In this document: positions 17,052 through 27,194 of the stretch, piece after piece
How positions within the stretch are numbered: position 1 is the first letter of the stretch
Layout of the letters: each line of letters starts with the position of its first letter
Assembly (NCBI RefSeq): GCF_050632745.1
Contig: NZ_JBODSD010000001.1
Location: 124,001 to 188,000, forward strand
Length of the DNA stretch: 64,000 nucleotides
Direction: 5' to 3'
Source of the DNA: Mumia sp050632745
Lineage (GTDB): Bacteria; Actinomycetota; Actinomycetes; Propionibacteriales; Nocardioidaceae
Made by a program: the position numbers and the translations under genes
The notes under the pieces: generated by a model
Seen by the model: only the letters and a program-made list of their open reading frames with translations
The model's database searches: none
Told to the model about the DNA's origin: nothing

Positions 17052-18269
17052 GTGTCCAAGATCACGCAACCCCCGGAGGCCGCGCTGCGCCGTGCCCGAG
17101 TGGCGACCTCGGTCGGCTTCTTCCTGCAGGCGGCGATCCTCGTCACGATCCTGTCGAGGCTGCCCGACTTCCAGGACGACCGTGGTGTCACCGAGGGCGA
17201 CGTCACGCTGCTCCTGCTGCTGACCTCGGTCATCGCCGGCGGAGGGTCGCTGCTCGCGGAGCGGGTCGCGGTACGGCGCTCCAGCGCGCTGGCGCTGCGG
17301 CTCGCGCTGCTGACGATCAGCGTGATGGTGGTCGTGATCGGGCTCGTCGAGTCCAAGCCGGCGATGTACGCGGCGTTCGCCGTGTACGGGATCGGTGTGG
17401 GCGCGACCGACGCCTCGACGAACATGCAGGGCGTGACCGTCCAGCGGCTGTACGGCCGCAGCATCATGACCAGCTTCCACGGGATGTGGAGCATCGGCGC
17501 GATCGTCGGAGCCCTGTACGCCGCGGGGTGCGCGAAGCTCGAGATCGGGCTGATGCCGTCGCTGGTGGCCGCCGGGATCGTCGGCGTGGTCACGACCCTC
17601 GTGATCTCCCCGTACCTGGTGCGGCCCGCCGCCGAGCACGAGGCGAGCGAGGTCTCGGAGGTGGAGCGCCCGCCGCTGCACGTGCCGTGGCGCCCGCTCG
17701 TCGCGCTCGGCCTCGTCGTCGTGGTCTTCTACCTCGCCGACACCTCGGTGATGAGCTGGAGCACGATCTACCTCCACGACGTCCTCGACGCCGCGAAGTC
17801 GGTGGCGCCGCTCGGCTACGCCGCCTACCAGGTCGGCGCGGTCGTCTCCCGGCTCGCCGGCGACCGGTTCGTCGTCCGGTACGGCGCCGTCGCCGTCGTC
17901 CGTACGGGGACCGTGATCGGCATCGTCGCGCTCGCCCTCGTCGTCGTGGCGCCGTCCCCGGCCCTGGCGATCGCCGCGTTCGGGCTGATGGGCCTCGGGC
18001 TGCCGGTGATCATCCCGCTCGCGTTCGCCGCGGCCGGCAACCTGCCCGGCTCCGACGCCGACGTGGCGATCGCGCGCCTCAACCTCTTCAACTACCTCGG
18101 CAACATCATCGGCGCCGGACTCATCGGGGCGCTCGCGACGGAGGGCGCGCTCCGCTGGATCTACGTCGTGCCGCTCGTGCTGGTGCCGCTGATCCTGCTG
18201 GTCGCGCGGGCGTTCGCGCCGGAGCGGGAGACGATCGCCGTGGTGGCCGCGGAGGACCCGACCCCCTGA
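17052..18269 (+). CDS. MFS transporter
   Basis: A 405-residue major facilitator with about twelve transmembrane helices. Each half carries the short basic loop typical of MFS proteins (VAVRRSSALALRLALL and GDRFVVRYGAVAVVRTG). SFHGMWSIGAIVGALYAAG and related segments resemble the FucP/YbjJ-like sugar or drug exporter group. The substrate is unknown; divergence from the GH1 glucosidase hints at a sugar or glycoside. The GTG start sits 6 nt after CATACT, a weak leaderless-type -10. Confidence 0.88.
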   Translation: MSKITQPPEAALRRARVATSVGFFLQAAILVTILSRLPDFQDDRGVTEGDVTLLLLLTSVIAGGGSLLAERVAVRRSSALALRLALLTISVMVVVIGLVESKPAMYAAFAVYGIGVGATDASTNMQGVTVQRLYGRSIMTSFHGMWSIGAIVGALYAAGCAKLEIGLMPSLVAAGIVGVVTTLVISPYLVRPAAEHEASEVSEVERPPLHVPWRPLVALGLVVVVFYLADTSVMSWSTIYLHDVLDAAKSVAPLGYAAYQVGAVVSRLAGDRFVVRYGAVAVVRTGTVIGIVALALVVVAPSPALAIAAFGLMGLGLPVIIPLAFAAAGNLPGSDADVAIARLNLFNYLGNIIGAGLIGALATEGALRWIYVVPLVLVPLILLVARAFAPERETIAVVAAEDPTP

Positions 18270-18325
18270 CCGGGCGAGCGGAGCTGCGCCGATGAGTTGA
18301 GGCTGCCGAGCGGGTCTGCCGTGGT

Positions 18326-18940
18326 ATGACCCGCATCGTCGCCGACATCTCGGTCTCGCTCGACGGCTTCGTCACCGGGCCCGACCCCGGCCCGGACAAC
18401 GGGCTGGGGACCGGGGGCGAGGCCCTGCACACCTGGGCGTTCTCCGACGACCCCGACGACCGCCGGCTCCTGCGCGAGGGAACCGCCCGGTCCGGCGCCG
18501 TCGTCCTCGGGCGCCGGCTCTTCGACATCGTCGACGGTCCGAACGGCTGGGACGACGAGACCGGGTACGGCGCCAGCGAGGTCGGCAAGCCGGCCTTCGT
18601 CGTCGTCACGAGCGCGCCGCCCGCCGCCGTGAGGCTCGCCGACCTCGACTGGACATTCGTCACCACCGGTCTGCCCGATGCCGTCACCGCCGCACGACAG
18701 CGCGCGGAGGCCGCGTCGTCGGATCGCGGCGAGGACCTCGACGTCGTCATCATGGGCGGCGGGGCGACCGTGGGGTCGGCCGTCGCCACCGGGCTGGTCG
18801 ACGCCCTGACGCTCCACCTGGCGCCGGTCGTGCTCGGTGCGGGGACGCCGCTGTTCACCGGCGGCACGCCGCGCACGCTGGTGCAGCGCACGGTGACCGT
18901 GACGTCCACCGCGACCCACCTGACGTACGACGTCTGCTAG
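18326..18940 (+). CDS. RibD C-terminal/dihydrofolate-reductase-like protein
   Basis: A 204-residue protein of the RibD_C/DHFR-like fold, starting ADISVSLDGFVTGPD, with VVLGRRLFDIVDG near residue 60 and DVVIMGGGATVGSAVATGLVD near 140, the NADPH-binding segment. Members reduce small-molecule substrates with NADPH, but most have no known role. Its stop codon lies within the same CTAG tetranucleotide as the stop of the convergent secreted-protein gene. Confidence 0.88.
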   Translation: MTRIVADISVSLDGFVTGPDPGPDNGLGTGGEALHTWAFSDDPDDRRLLREGTARSGAVVLGRRLFDIVDGPNGWDDETGYGASEVGKPAFVVVTSAPPAAVRLADLDWTFVTTGLPDAVTAARQRAEAASSDRGEDLDVVIMGGGATVGSAVATGLVDALTLHLAPVVLGAGTPLFTGGTPRTLVQRTVTVTSTATHLTYDVC

Positions 18941-20376
18941 CCGCGGCGGACGCGGACCACCCCGGTCTCCGTGCCCTGGTAGAACGTCCCGTCCGACCCG
19001 GTCGTCCCGGTCATCTGCAGCGGGTTGTACAGCAGTCCGATCCCGAGCGCCGTCGTCGTGAGCAGGCGCCCCGTGTGCGGGTCGACCACCGCGTACGAGT
19101 AGGTGGCGAAGGTCTGGCTCCCGACCGTCCCGGTCGGCCCGCTCGCCGTGACGGTGTAGATCAGGTCGTCCCCGAGGGACAGGCGCGGCAGCGCGGCCGA
19201 CTTCACCGTCGACTCCCACACGACGTCGCAGCCGGACTCGTCGGGACGCACGTCGACACGGGTCATGCCGCCGTCGAACGACCCCGAGGACGGGACGCTC
19301 GCGGGAGCGCCGTCCGGCAGCGCGGGATAGGGGTAGCCGAACGTGTTGGTGACGAACACGCTGCGCCCGGAGGCGATCGGGGAGTCCTCCGTGCCGCTGT
19401 TCGCCGGGCGGGTGAGCACCGGCAGCGCGCAGATCGGGGTGGGCCCACCGTCGGTCCGGAAGACGAGGAGCCGCTCGTGCGGTGCCGCGTTGTCCGTGAT
19501 CGTCACGTACTCGGTGCCGGTGCGGGGCCCGAAGAAGGTCGGCGTCGCACCGCTGCCCCAGCTGAGCTGCCCGGGCTTACGGCCGGGACCACGGTCGTAC
19601 GGCGCCCGCCAACGCACCTGCGGAGACCCGTCGGCACGGGCGGAGAGGACGTACAGCGCGTGCTCGGTCACCACCGCCGTACGGCCTTCGACGGTCGAGA
19701 TGCTGTTCTGGACAGGCTCGCCCAGCGCGATCGTGCGGACCGTGCCGTCCTCGGCGACCGTCCCGACCGTGCCGTCGCTCGCGGCGACCCACACCTCGCG
19801 GTCCCAGCCCGGCGAGAGCCCCACGACGGCCGCGTCCGCCGGGAGCGCGGATCCGATCGGCGTCGTCTCGTCCACCGTCAGCCGCCAGCCGTCGTCGTCG
19901 TGGTGGTGGCCGATCCGCAGCAGGGACTTGTCGCCGTCGACGACCACGAGCCGGTCCTCGTCGTCGAGGTACGCGTACACGCCGCCGAAAAGACTCCCCT
20001 TCGCCAGCGGGAGCGAGGCGAGGTCGGCACCGGTGGAGGGATCCAGCAGGTGGACGGTCGGAGTGCGGCCGAAGATCGCCGTGCACAGCGTGACGACGTA
20101 GCCGTCGGAGCCGATCAGGATCGCGGGGCAGGCCGAGGCGAGGGCGGTGCGCTTCGCGACGACCTTGCCGGTGCCGGGCCCGGCGTACGGGGTGGTGTCG
20201 CTCGAGGCGGTGTCGCCGTGCATCGTGGCCGTGCCGGTGGTCGTGGTCGCGGGGTTCTGCGGCGGCGGCGGGCCGAACGACGACGACGTGGCGGAGGCGC
20301 CGGTGCCGAGGCAGACCGCGACCAGGACGGCAGCGGCGAGGACGGGGACGAGACGTCGGGGTCTGACGGCGGGCAA
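18937..20376 (-). CDS. Secreted beta-propeller-like protein of unknown function
   Basis: A 479-residue exported protein. A Sec signal peptide spans about residues 1-30 (basic RPRR, then a hydrophobic stretch, then an ATSSS-type cleavage region) without a lipobox. A low-complexity Pro/Thr linker follows, then repeated short strand motifs such as DGYVVTLCTAIFGRTPTVHLLD and DGTVGTVAEDGTVRTIALG. This resembles PQQ/WD-type propeller repeats. No catalytic motif is seen; binding or scaffolding at the cell surface is inferred. It ends by overlapping the convergent RibD-like gene in a shared CTAG. Confidence 0.75.
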   Translation of the reverse strand: MPAVRPRRLVPVLAAAVLVAVCLGTGASATSSSFGPPPPQNPATTTTGTATMHGDTASSDTTPYAGPGTGKVVAKRTALASACPAILIGSDGYVVTLCTAIFGRTPTVHLLDPSTGADLASLPLAKGSLFGGVYAYLDDEDRLVVVDGDKSLLRIGHHHDDDGWRLTVDETTPIGSALPADAAVVGLSPGWDREVWVAASDGTVGTVAEDGTVRTIALGEPVQNSISTVEGRTAVVTEHALYVLSARADGSPQVRWRAPYDRGPGRKPGQLSWGSGATPTFFGPRTGTEYVTITDNAAPHERLLVFRTDGGPTPICALPVLTRPANSGTEDSPIASGRSVFVTNTFGYPYPALPDGAPASVPSSGSFDGGMTRVDVRPDESGCDVVWESTVKSAALPRLSLGDDLIYTVTASGPTGTVGSQTFATYSYAVVDPHTGRLLTTTALGIGLLYNPLQMTGTTGSDGTFYQGTETGVVRVRRG

Positions 20377-20464
20377 CGGGGGTCCTTCCGGCGGCGGTCA
20401 CGACGACGCGACGCTAGCGACGTCGGCCGCCCGCGTCACCCGTTGTCCGCGCGGCGACCGGAAC

Positions 20465-21622
20465 TCAGCGGCGCAGCTTCCGCAGCCGCCGCAGCGCCTC
20501 GTCGATCACCGGCTCCTGCTTGCAGAACGCCCAGCGCACGAGCGGACGTCCGGCGTCCACGTCGTCGTAGAACACCTGGGTCGGGATGGCGACCACACCC
20601 GCGGCTTCTGGCAGGGCGCGGCAGAACGCGATGCCGTCGTCGTGGCCGAGCGGGCGGATGTCGGTCGTCGCGAAGTAGGTGCCCTGCGGCACGTACGTCG
20701 TGAAACCGAGGTCCTCCAGACCGGCGCACAGCTGGTCGCGTCGCGCCTGCAGCGTCGCCGCGAACCCCTCGAAGTAGGCCGCGTCGTGCCCGAGCGCGTG
20801 CGCGATCGCCGGCTGGAACGGCGCGCCGGAGGTGTAGGAGAGGAACTGCTTGGCGCCGACCATCGCGCGGACGAGCGGTGCCGGACCGCTGGCCCACCCG
20901 ACCTTCCATCCGGTGAACGAGAACGACTTGCCGCCGCTGGAGATCGTCAGCGTCCGCTCCCGCATGCCCGGCAGCGTCGCGAGCGGGACGTGCGCGACGC
21001 CGTCGAAGGTCAGGTGCTCGTACACCTCGTCGGTGATGACGACGAGATCGTGCTCCACGGCGAGCGCGCGGACGGCCTCGCGCTCCTGCGCGTTCAGCAC
21101 CGTGCCGGTCGGGTTGTGCGGGGTGTTGATCAGCATCGCGGTGGTGCGCGGGCCGACCGCGGCGCGCAGCGCGTCGAGGTCCAGCCGGAAGTCGGGAGCA
21201 CGCAGCGTCACCGGCCGCCGGATGCCGCCGGCGAACTCGAGCACGGCGACGTACGAGTCGTAGTACGGCTCGAGGACGACCACCTCGTCGCCGGGGTCGA
21301 CGAGGCCGAGGATCGCGCCGGCGATCGCCTCCGTCGCCCCGGTCGTCACTGCCACCTCGGTGTCGGGGTCGAGCTCCAGGCCGTACCAGCGGCGCTGGTG
21401 GTCCGCGATCGCCTGGCGCAGCGCGGGGACGCCGATGCCGGGCGGGTACTGGTTGGCCCCCGACCGCATCGCCGCGACCGCCACCTCGATCACGTCGTCG
21501 GGGCCGTCGGTGTCCGGGAAGCCCTGCCCGAGGTTGACGGCGGAGGTGCGGACGGCGAGGGCCGACATCTCGGCGAAGATCGTGGTCCCCAGACCGGCGA
21601 CGCGCGTGCTCGTGGTCTTCAT
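20465..21622 (-). CDS. dapC: PLP aminotransferase, probable N-succinyldiaminopimelate aminotransferase
   Basis: A 385-residue class I/II aminotransferase closely resembling actinobacterial DapC, which transaminates N-succinyl-2-amino-6-ketopimelate in lysine and peptidoglycan precursor synthesis. Recognisable motifs are FAEMSALAVRTSAVNLGQGFPD, NTPHNPTGTVL, the PLP Lys in SSGGKSFSFTGWKVGW, and the terminal Arg in LVRWAFCK. TAGAGT on the minus strand ends 7 nt before the ATG, so the gene is probably leaderless. Other aminotransferases such as methionine or kynurenine aminotransferases are close relatives. Confidence 0.85.
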   Translation of the reverse strand: MKTTSTRVAGLGTTIFAEMSALAVRTSAVNLGQGFPDTDGPDDVIEVAVAAMRSGANQYPPGIGVPALRQAIADHQRRWYGLELDPDTEVAVTTGATEAIAGAILGLVDPGDEVVVLEPYYDSYVAVLEFAGGIRRPVTLRAPDFRLDLDALRAAVGPRTTAMLINTPHNPTGTVLNAQEREAVRALAVEHDLVVITDEVYEHLTFDGVAHVPLATLPGMRERTLTISSGGKSFSFTGWKVGWASGPAPLVRAMVGAKQFLSYTSGAPFQPAIAHALGHDAAYFEGFAATLQARRDQLCAGLEDLGFTTYVPQGTYFATTDIRPLGHDDGIAFCRALPEAAGVVAIPTQVFYDDVDAGRPLVRWAFCKQEPVIDEALRRLRKLRR

Positions 21623-21678
21623 CGTCCCGACTCTAGGCGTCGGCGGTGGCGCGTGGCGCGCGGTGCGAGACTGGACGC

Positions 21679-22386
21679 GTGTCCGCCACCACCGCCTCGC
21701 CTCCGCGCCGCGACCGCCGCCGACGGGGTCGTACGCCGCTGGGGAGGGCGCTGACCGCGCTCGGGGTCGTCCTCGTGCTCGCGGGCGTCGGGATGCTCGG
21801 CTACGTGGGGTGGCAGTACTTCGGCACCAACATCATCTCCAAGCAGCAGCAGGCCGAGCTGCGCGACGACCTCGTGAAGTCGTGGGACGCGCCGGAGGCG
21901 GACGACGCGACGGTGGTCCCGGGCGACGCGATCGCGTTGATGCGGGTGCCACGCTTCGGCGACGACTACGAGGTGCCGGTCGTGAAGGGCGTCGACGACC
22001 GCTCGCTCGCGCGCGGCATCGGCTGGTTCCCCGACTCGGCCCGTCCGGGCCAGGTGGGCAACTTCGCGGTCGCCGGGCACCGCGTCACGCACGGGGAGCC
22101 GTTCCGCCACTTCCTCGAGCTGCGGGCGGGCGACGAGGTCGTGGTCGAGACACGGACGCACGTCTACACGTACGTGCTGCGCGACGACGGGACGGACCGT
22201 GAGCTCGACTTCTCGGAGGGCTGGGTGCTCGACCCGGTGCCCGGCGAGCCCCAGGCGACGCCGACCGAGCGGCTGATCACGCTGGTGACCTGCTCGGAGC
22301 TCTTCCACACCGACGCGCGGTCGGTGGTGTTCGGCGAGCTGGCGTCGGCGGTGGAGAAGGACACCGCCGATACCCTGGCCCCATGA
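21679..22386 (+). CDS. Class E sortase
   Basis: A 235-residue membrane-anchored transpeptidase that attaches surface proteins to the cell wall. It has a basic N-terminus and one transmembrane helix (about residues 20-44), then the sortase beta-barrel. The catalytic His lies in FAVAGHRVTHG, Cys in LITLVTCSELF and Arg in HTDARSVVF, in the class E arrangement seen in high-GC Gram-positives. Class E sortases usually recognise LAxTG; no such substrate is visible in the window. The stop overlaps the pyrE start (ATGA). Confidence 0.9.
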   Translation: MSATTASPPRRDRRRRGRTPLGRALTALGVVLVLAGVGMLGYVGWQYFGTNIISKQQQAELRDDLVKSWDAPEADDATVVPGDAIALMRVPRFGDDYEVPVVKGVDDRSLARGIGWFPDSARPGQVGNFAVAGHRVTHGEPFRHFLELRAGDEVVVETRTHVYTYVLRDDGTDRELDFSEGWVLDPVPGEPQATPTERLITLVTCSELFHTDARSVVFGELASAVEKDTADTLAP

Positions 22387-22922
22387 GCGATCGCGACGCC
22401 CTCATCGACCAGATCAAGGACAAGGCCGTCATCCACGGCAAGGTCACGCTCTCCTCGGGCAAGGAGGCGGACTACTACGTCGACCTGCGGCGGGTGACGC
22501 TCGACCACGAGGCCGCACCGCTCGTCGGTCGCGTGATGCTCGACCTGCTCGGCGACCTCGAGTACGACGCCGTCGGCGGTCTCACGATGGGCGCGGACCC
22601 GGTCGCGGCCGCGATGCTCCACCAGGCCGCCGCTCAGGGGCGTGCGCTCGACGCGTTCGTCGTCCGCAAGACGGAGAAGGCCCACGGGCTGCAGCGCCGC
22701 GTCGAGGGTCCCGACGTCGCCGGGCGTCGCGTCGTCGCGGTCGAGGACACCTCGACGACCGGCGGCTCGGTCCTGACCGCCGTCGAGGCGCTGCGCGAGG
22801 CGGGCGCCGAGGTCGTGGCGGTCGCGGTGATCGTCGACCGCGAGACGGACGCCGCCGACCGGGTCCGGGGCGAGGGGCTCGACTACCGGTTCGCGATCGC
22901 GAAGAGCGACCTCGGGCTGTAG
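22383..22922 (+). CDS. pyrE: Orotate phosphoribosyltransferase
   Basis: Makes OMP from orotate and PRPP in pyrimidine synthesis. The 179-residue length is typical. The PRPP-binding motif RVVAVEDTSTTGGSVLTAVEA and the N-terminal GKVTLSSGKEADYYVDLRR are clear. TACCCT (22371-22376) ends 6 nt before the ATG, so it can be transcribed on its own although it overlaps the sortase stop by 4 nt. Its 3' end overlaps the convergent GDPD gene by 40 nt. Confidence 0.95.
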   Translation: MSDRDALIDQIKDKAVIHGKVTLSSGKEADYYVDLRRVTLDHEAAPLVGRVMLDLLGDLEYDAVGGLTMGADPVAAAMLHQAAAQGRALDAFVVRKTEKAHGLQRRVEGPDVAGRRVVAVEDTSTTGGSVLTAVEALREAGAEVVAVAVIVDRETDAADRVRGEGLDYRFAIAKSDLGL

Positions 22923-23953
22923 CGCGCGGCGCGGTCCTCCACCGCGGCGACCGCGACGTCCGGCTGGTCGGCGAACACGCCGTCCACCCCGAGGTCGAGC
23001 AGCGCGTCCAGCTCGCGGCGTACGTCGCCCGCGTCGCCGCCGATCGCGCTCGAGCGCAGGTCGGTGGGGAGGAAGGCGTTCTCGCGCCGCACCGTCCACA
23101 CGTACACCTCGAGCCCGGCGGCGTGCGCGTCCGCGGTGACCGTGCTGGGGCGCCCCAGAGCGCCGTCGGCGCGACGCGGCAGCAGCGTCTCCTTCGCCGC
23201 GCCGAGGACGTCGGCGTACTCGGCGATCTGCGCGAGCCCGCCCGGCGTCACCATGTCGGCGTAGGTCAGGGGGTCGCCGGCCCGCACCCGGTCGTACGGG
23301 GCTCCGGTCGGGTCGACGAGCTGGACGAGCCGGACCCGCGACTCCGCGGCGAGGTAGCGCAGGTTGGCGACCTCGTACGACTGCACGACGAAGCCGGACC
23401 CGGGGTCGTCGAGGCCCCACTCGCGGACGGTCCGCAGGAGGGGCTCCTCCAGCGGCAGGTCGCGGTCGCGGAAGTAGGTCGACGTCTTCAGCTCCGGGAC
23501 CACGCCGACGTCGCGGCCGAACCAGGTCCCGGCGATCTCGGCGAGGCCGAGGATCTCGTCCAGCGTCGGCACCTCGTACCAGCCGTCGTAGGCGGTGTTG
23601 CCCGGGCGCAGCAGCGGGATCCGCTCCTTGGCGCGCAGCGTCTTGAGCTCGGCGAGCGTGAAGTCCTCGGTGAACCAGCCGGTGACCTCGCGGCCGTCGA
23701 CGAGGCGGGTCCCACGCCGGTCGGCGAACTCGGGGTGGTCGGCGACGTCCGTGGTGCCGCCGATCTCGTTCTCGTGCCGGGCGACCAGCACGCCGTCGGC
23801 GGTGCTCACCAGGTCGGGCTCGATCAGGTCGGCGCCGAGGGCGACGCCGAGGAGGTAGGACGCGAGCGTGTGCTCCGGCCGGTAGCCGGAGGCGCCGCGG
23901 TGGGCGATCACGACCGGTCGGCCGCTGCCTGCCGGTCCGGGGGTTCCAGACAT
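22883..23953 (-). CDS. Glycerophosphodiester phosphodiesterase
   Basis: A 356-residue GDPD/GlpQ-family enzyme hydrolysing glycerophosphodiesters to glycerol 3-phosphate and an alcohol. The catalytic and metal residues are in VIAHRGASGYRPEHTLASY (His, Arg, Glu) and LIEPDLVSTADGVLVARHE (Glu, Asp, His); VVPELKT and GVDGVFADQPD complete the barrel. No signal peptide is visible, so it is probably cytoplasmic. TAGGCT on the minus strand ends 9 nt before the ATG. The last 13 codons overlap the end of pyrE on the other strand. Confidence 0.93.
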   Translation of the reverse strand: MSGTPGPAGSGRPVVIAHRGASGYRPEHTLASYLLGVALGADLIEPDLVSTADGVLVARHENEIGGTTDVADHPEFADRRGTRLVDGREVTGWFTEDFTLAELKTLRAKERIPLLRPGNTAYDGWYEVPTLDEILGLAEIAGTWFGRDVGVVPELKTSTYFRDRDLPLEEPLLRTVREWGLDDPGSGFVVQSYEVANLRYLAAESRVRLVQLVDPTGAPYDRVRAGDPLTYADMVTPGGLAQIAEYADVLGAAKETLLPRRADGALGRPSTVTADAHAAGLEVYVWTVRRENAFLPTDLRSSAIGGDAGDVRRELDALLDLGVDGVFADQPDVAVAAVEDRAARYSPRSLFAIANR

Positions 23954-24041
23954 GACGTGTCGAGCCTAGGACCTGCGTCTCGCCTCTCCAACCGGGGCTC
24001 GCCGTACGACGGTGGCCGGCGCGACGCCGTACGCTCGGCGC

Positions 24042-24665
24042 GTGGACGCGGAGGATCAGCCCGAGGTCGGCGTGGGGCCCTGGGAGGGCGCGTGGCCGGA
24101 CGACCCGCGGCTCGACCCCGAGCTGCTGCGCGAGGGCGACCGGCGCAACGTCGTCGACGCCTACCGCTACTGGTCGGTGGAGGCGATCGTCGCCGATCTC
24201 GACACCCGTCGCCACCCGTTCCACGTGGTGGTGGAGAACTGGCAGCACGACCACAACATCGGCTCGATCGTGCGGACGGCCAACGCGTTCCTGGCCGCGG
24301 AGGTGCACGTCGTCGGGCGTCGGCGGTGGAACCGGCGCGGGGCGATGGTCACCGACCGCTACCAGCACGTACACCACCACGCGACCGTCGCCGACGTCGT
24401 CGCCTGGGCCCGTACGGCCGGGGTGCCGCTGGTCGCGATCGACAACGTGGACGGCTCCCGACCGATCGAGCGCGCGGCGCTTCCACGGCAGTGCGCGCTC
24501 GTCTTCGGCCAGGAGGGACCGGGGCTGTCGGAGGAGATGCTGGCGGCGGCCGACGCGGTGCTCGCGATCTCGCAGTTCGGGTCGACCCGGTCGATCAACG
24601 TCGGTGCCGCCGCCGCGGTCGCGATGCACGCGTGGATCGCGCAGCACGCGGACATCCCGGGCTGA
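24042..24665 (+). CDS. TrmH/SpoU-family RNA 2'-O-methyltransferase
   Basis: A 207-residue SPOUT methyltransferase using S-adenosylmethionine. All three SpoU motifs are present: NIGSIVRTANAF (motif 1), CALVFGQEGPGLSEEM (motif 2) and ISQFGSTRSINVGAAAAVAMH (motif 3, forming the trefoil knot). An N-terminal extension of about 60 residues precedes the catalytic domain. Whether the target is tRNA or rRNA cannot be told. GTG 24042 is chosen because TACGCT (24030-24035) ends 6 nt upstream. Confidence 0.9.
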   Translation: MDAEDQPEVGVGPWEGAWPDDPRLDPELLREGDRRNVVDAYRYWSVEAIVADLDTRRHPFHVVVENWQHDHNIGSIVRTANAFLAAEVHVVGRRRWNRRGAMVTDRYQHVHHHATVADVVAWARTAGVPLVAIDNVDGSRPIERAALPRQCALVFGQEGPGLSEEMLAAADAVLAISQFGSTRSINVGAAAAVAMHAWIAQHADIPG

Positions 24666-24713
24666 AGCGGCGGCTTCCGGGAACGCCGCGCCGTCGCGGC
24701 CTAGGCTCGACCC

Positions 24714-26075
24714 ATGCCCCGCAGACTGGTCGTGGTCGGAGGTGACGCCGCAGGCATGTCCGCGGCGTCCACCGCGAAGCGTGCACTTGGAGACGCCCTC
24801 GAGGTGCTCGTCCTCGAGCGCCAGCCGTGGACGTCGTACTCGGCCTGCGGGATCCCGTACTGGGTCGCCGGCGACGTAGCGAGCCTCGACGACCTCGTCG
24901 CGCGCACGCCCGAGGAGCACCGCGCGAACGGGATCGACGTCCGCACCGGCTCGACCGCGACCGAGCTCGACCTCGACGCCGGCAAGGTCGTCGCGCGTAC
25001 GCCGGAGGGGACGCAGACCTTCGGGTACGACGAGCTCCTGCTCGCGACCGGCGCGGAGCCGATCCGGCCCGACGTCCCCGGCGCCCAGGCGCGGGGGATC
25101 CACGGCGTGCAGACCCTCGCCGACGGACGACGGGTGCTCGACGCGCTCGGCGGCGACGCGAAGCGGGTCGTGATCGTCGGCGCGGGCTACATCGGCATCG
25201 AGATGGCGGAGGCGTGCGTGCGCCGCGGACTGGAGACGGTGGTCGTCGGCAAGCACCCGACGCCGATGCCGACCGTCGACGGCGACCTGGGCGACCTCAT
25301 CGCCGAGGAGATGCGCTCCGACGGCATCGACGTGCGCAGCTCCGTCACCGTCACGGGCTTCGAGGACGACCTCGACGGGCAGGTGCGTGCCGTCGTCACC
25401 GACCACGGCACGATCGAGGCCGACGTCGTGATCCTCGGGACCGGCGTCCGGGGGCGCACCGAGCTCGCGGCCGGCGCCGGGCTGCCGCTCGGCATCAAGG
25501 GCGCGTTGCCGGTCGACGACCGCGGCCGGGTCGACGAGGACCGGCACGTCTGGGCGGCCGGCGACTGCGTCGAGTCGCGCCACCGGATCACCGGCCGGGC
25601 GACGTACGTCCCGCTCGGCACGCACGCCAACAAGCAGGGCTGGGTGGTCGGGCGCAACCTCGCGGGGTTCGACGTGACCTTCCCGGGAGTGCTGGGGACG
25701 GCGATGACCAAGGTCGTGACCTTGGAGATCGCCCGCACCGGTCTGGGGGAGCGGGAGGCCGCCGACGCGGGCTTCGACCCGCTGTCGGTGCGGATCGACG
25801 CGACGACGAGCGCGGGATACATGCCGAACGCGCGCTCGATGACGATGAAGGTGGTCGCCGACCGGCTCACCCGGCGTCTCCTCGGCGCCCAGATCGTCGG
25901 TCGCGAGGGCGCCGCGGTGCGCATCGACTCGTTCGCGCTCGCCCTGTGGAACGAGATGACGGTGGACGAGCTGATGATGACCGACCTCGGCTACGCGCCG
26001 CCCTTCGCGTCCGTCTGGGACCCGGTCCAGCAGGTGGCCCGCGCGGCCGTCTCGAAGCTGGGCCCCCGGGCCTGA
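24714..26075 (+). CDS. CoA-disulfide-reductase-like FAD/NAD(P)-dependent oxidoreductase
   Basis: A 453-residue flavoprotein of the pyridine nucleotide-disulfide oxidoreductase family. The N-terminal FAD motif is VVVGGDAAGMSAAS. The single redox Cys45 sits in SYSACGIPYW, the hallmark of CoA disulfide reductases and NADH oxidases/persulfide reductases. A second dinucleotide fold is VVIVGAGYIGIEMAEA near residue 150, and the C-terminal dimerisation domain follows. There is no C-terminal rhodanese domain. TAGGCT (24702-24707) ends 6 nt before the ATG, suggesting a leaderless mRNA. Confidence 0.9.
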   Translation: MPRRLVVVGGDAAGMSAASTAKRALGDALEVLVLERQPWTSYSACGIPYWVAGDVASLDDLVARTPEEHRANGIDVRTGSTATELDLDAGKVVARTPEGTQTFGYDELLLATGAEPIRPDVPGAQARGIHGVQTLADGRRVLDALGGDAKRVVIVGAGYIGIEMAEACVRRGLETVVVGKHPTPMPTVDGDLGDLIAEEMRSDGIDVRSSVTVTGFEDDLDGQVRAVVTDHGTIEADVVILGTGVRGRTELAAGAGLPLGIKGALPVDDRGRVDEDRHVWAAGDCVESRHRITGRATYVPLGTHANKQGWVVGRNLAGFDVTFPGVLGTAMTKVVTLEIARTGLGEREAADAGFDPLSVRIDATTSAGYMPNARSMTMKVVADRLTRRLLGAQIVGREGAAVRIDSFALALWNEMTVDELMMTDLGYAPPFASVWDPVQQVARAAVSKLGPRA

Positions 26076-26096
26076 CAGGGCCGGGGAGGGGTGGGC

Positions 26097-26102
26097 GATA
26101 AT
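26097..26102 (+). promoter_or_regulatory. Probable -10 element of fba
   Basis: GATAAT is a near-consensus -10 hexamer in otherwise GC-rich sequence, about 70 nt before the fba start. It gives an ordinary leader with a GAGGAG ribosome binding site at about 26159, unlike the leaderless genes around it. Confidence 0.55.
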
Positions 26103-26169
26103 GGCCGCACCGCCCGAGGCTCGAGCAGTTCAGCCCCGACAGTCCAGTCCTGGTCGATGAGGAGTCACC

Positions 26170-27189
<1,020 letters not shown>

Positions 27190-27194
27190 TCGCC

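Noticed and set aside
22164..25625. Minus-strand open frame of over 1100 codons
   Set aside because: It runs antisense across pyrE, TrmH-like and sortase genes, is rich in Arg/Asp/Val/Gly without domains, and arises from high third-position GC. Only its 22883-23953 neighbourhood holds a real gene, in another frame.
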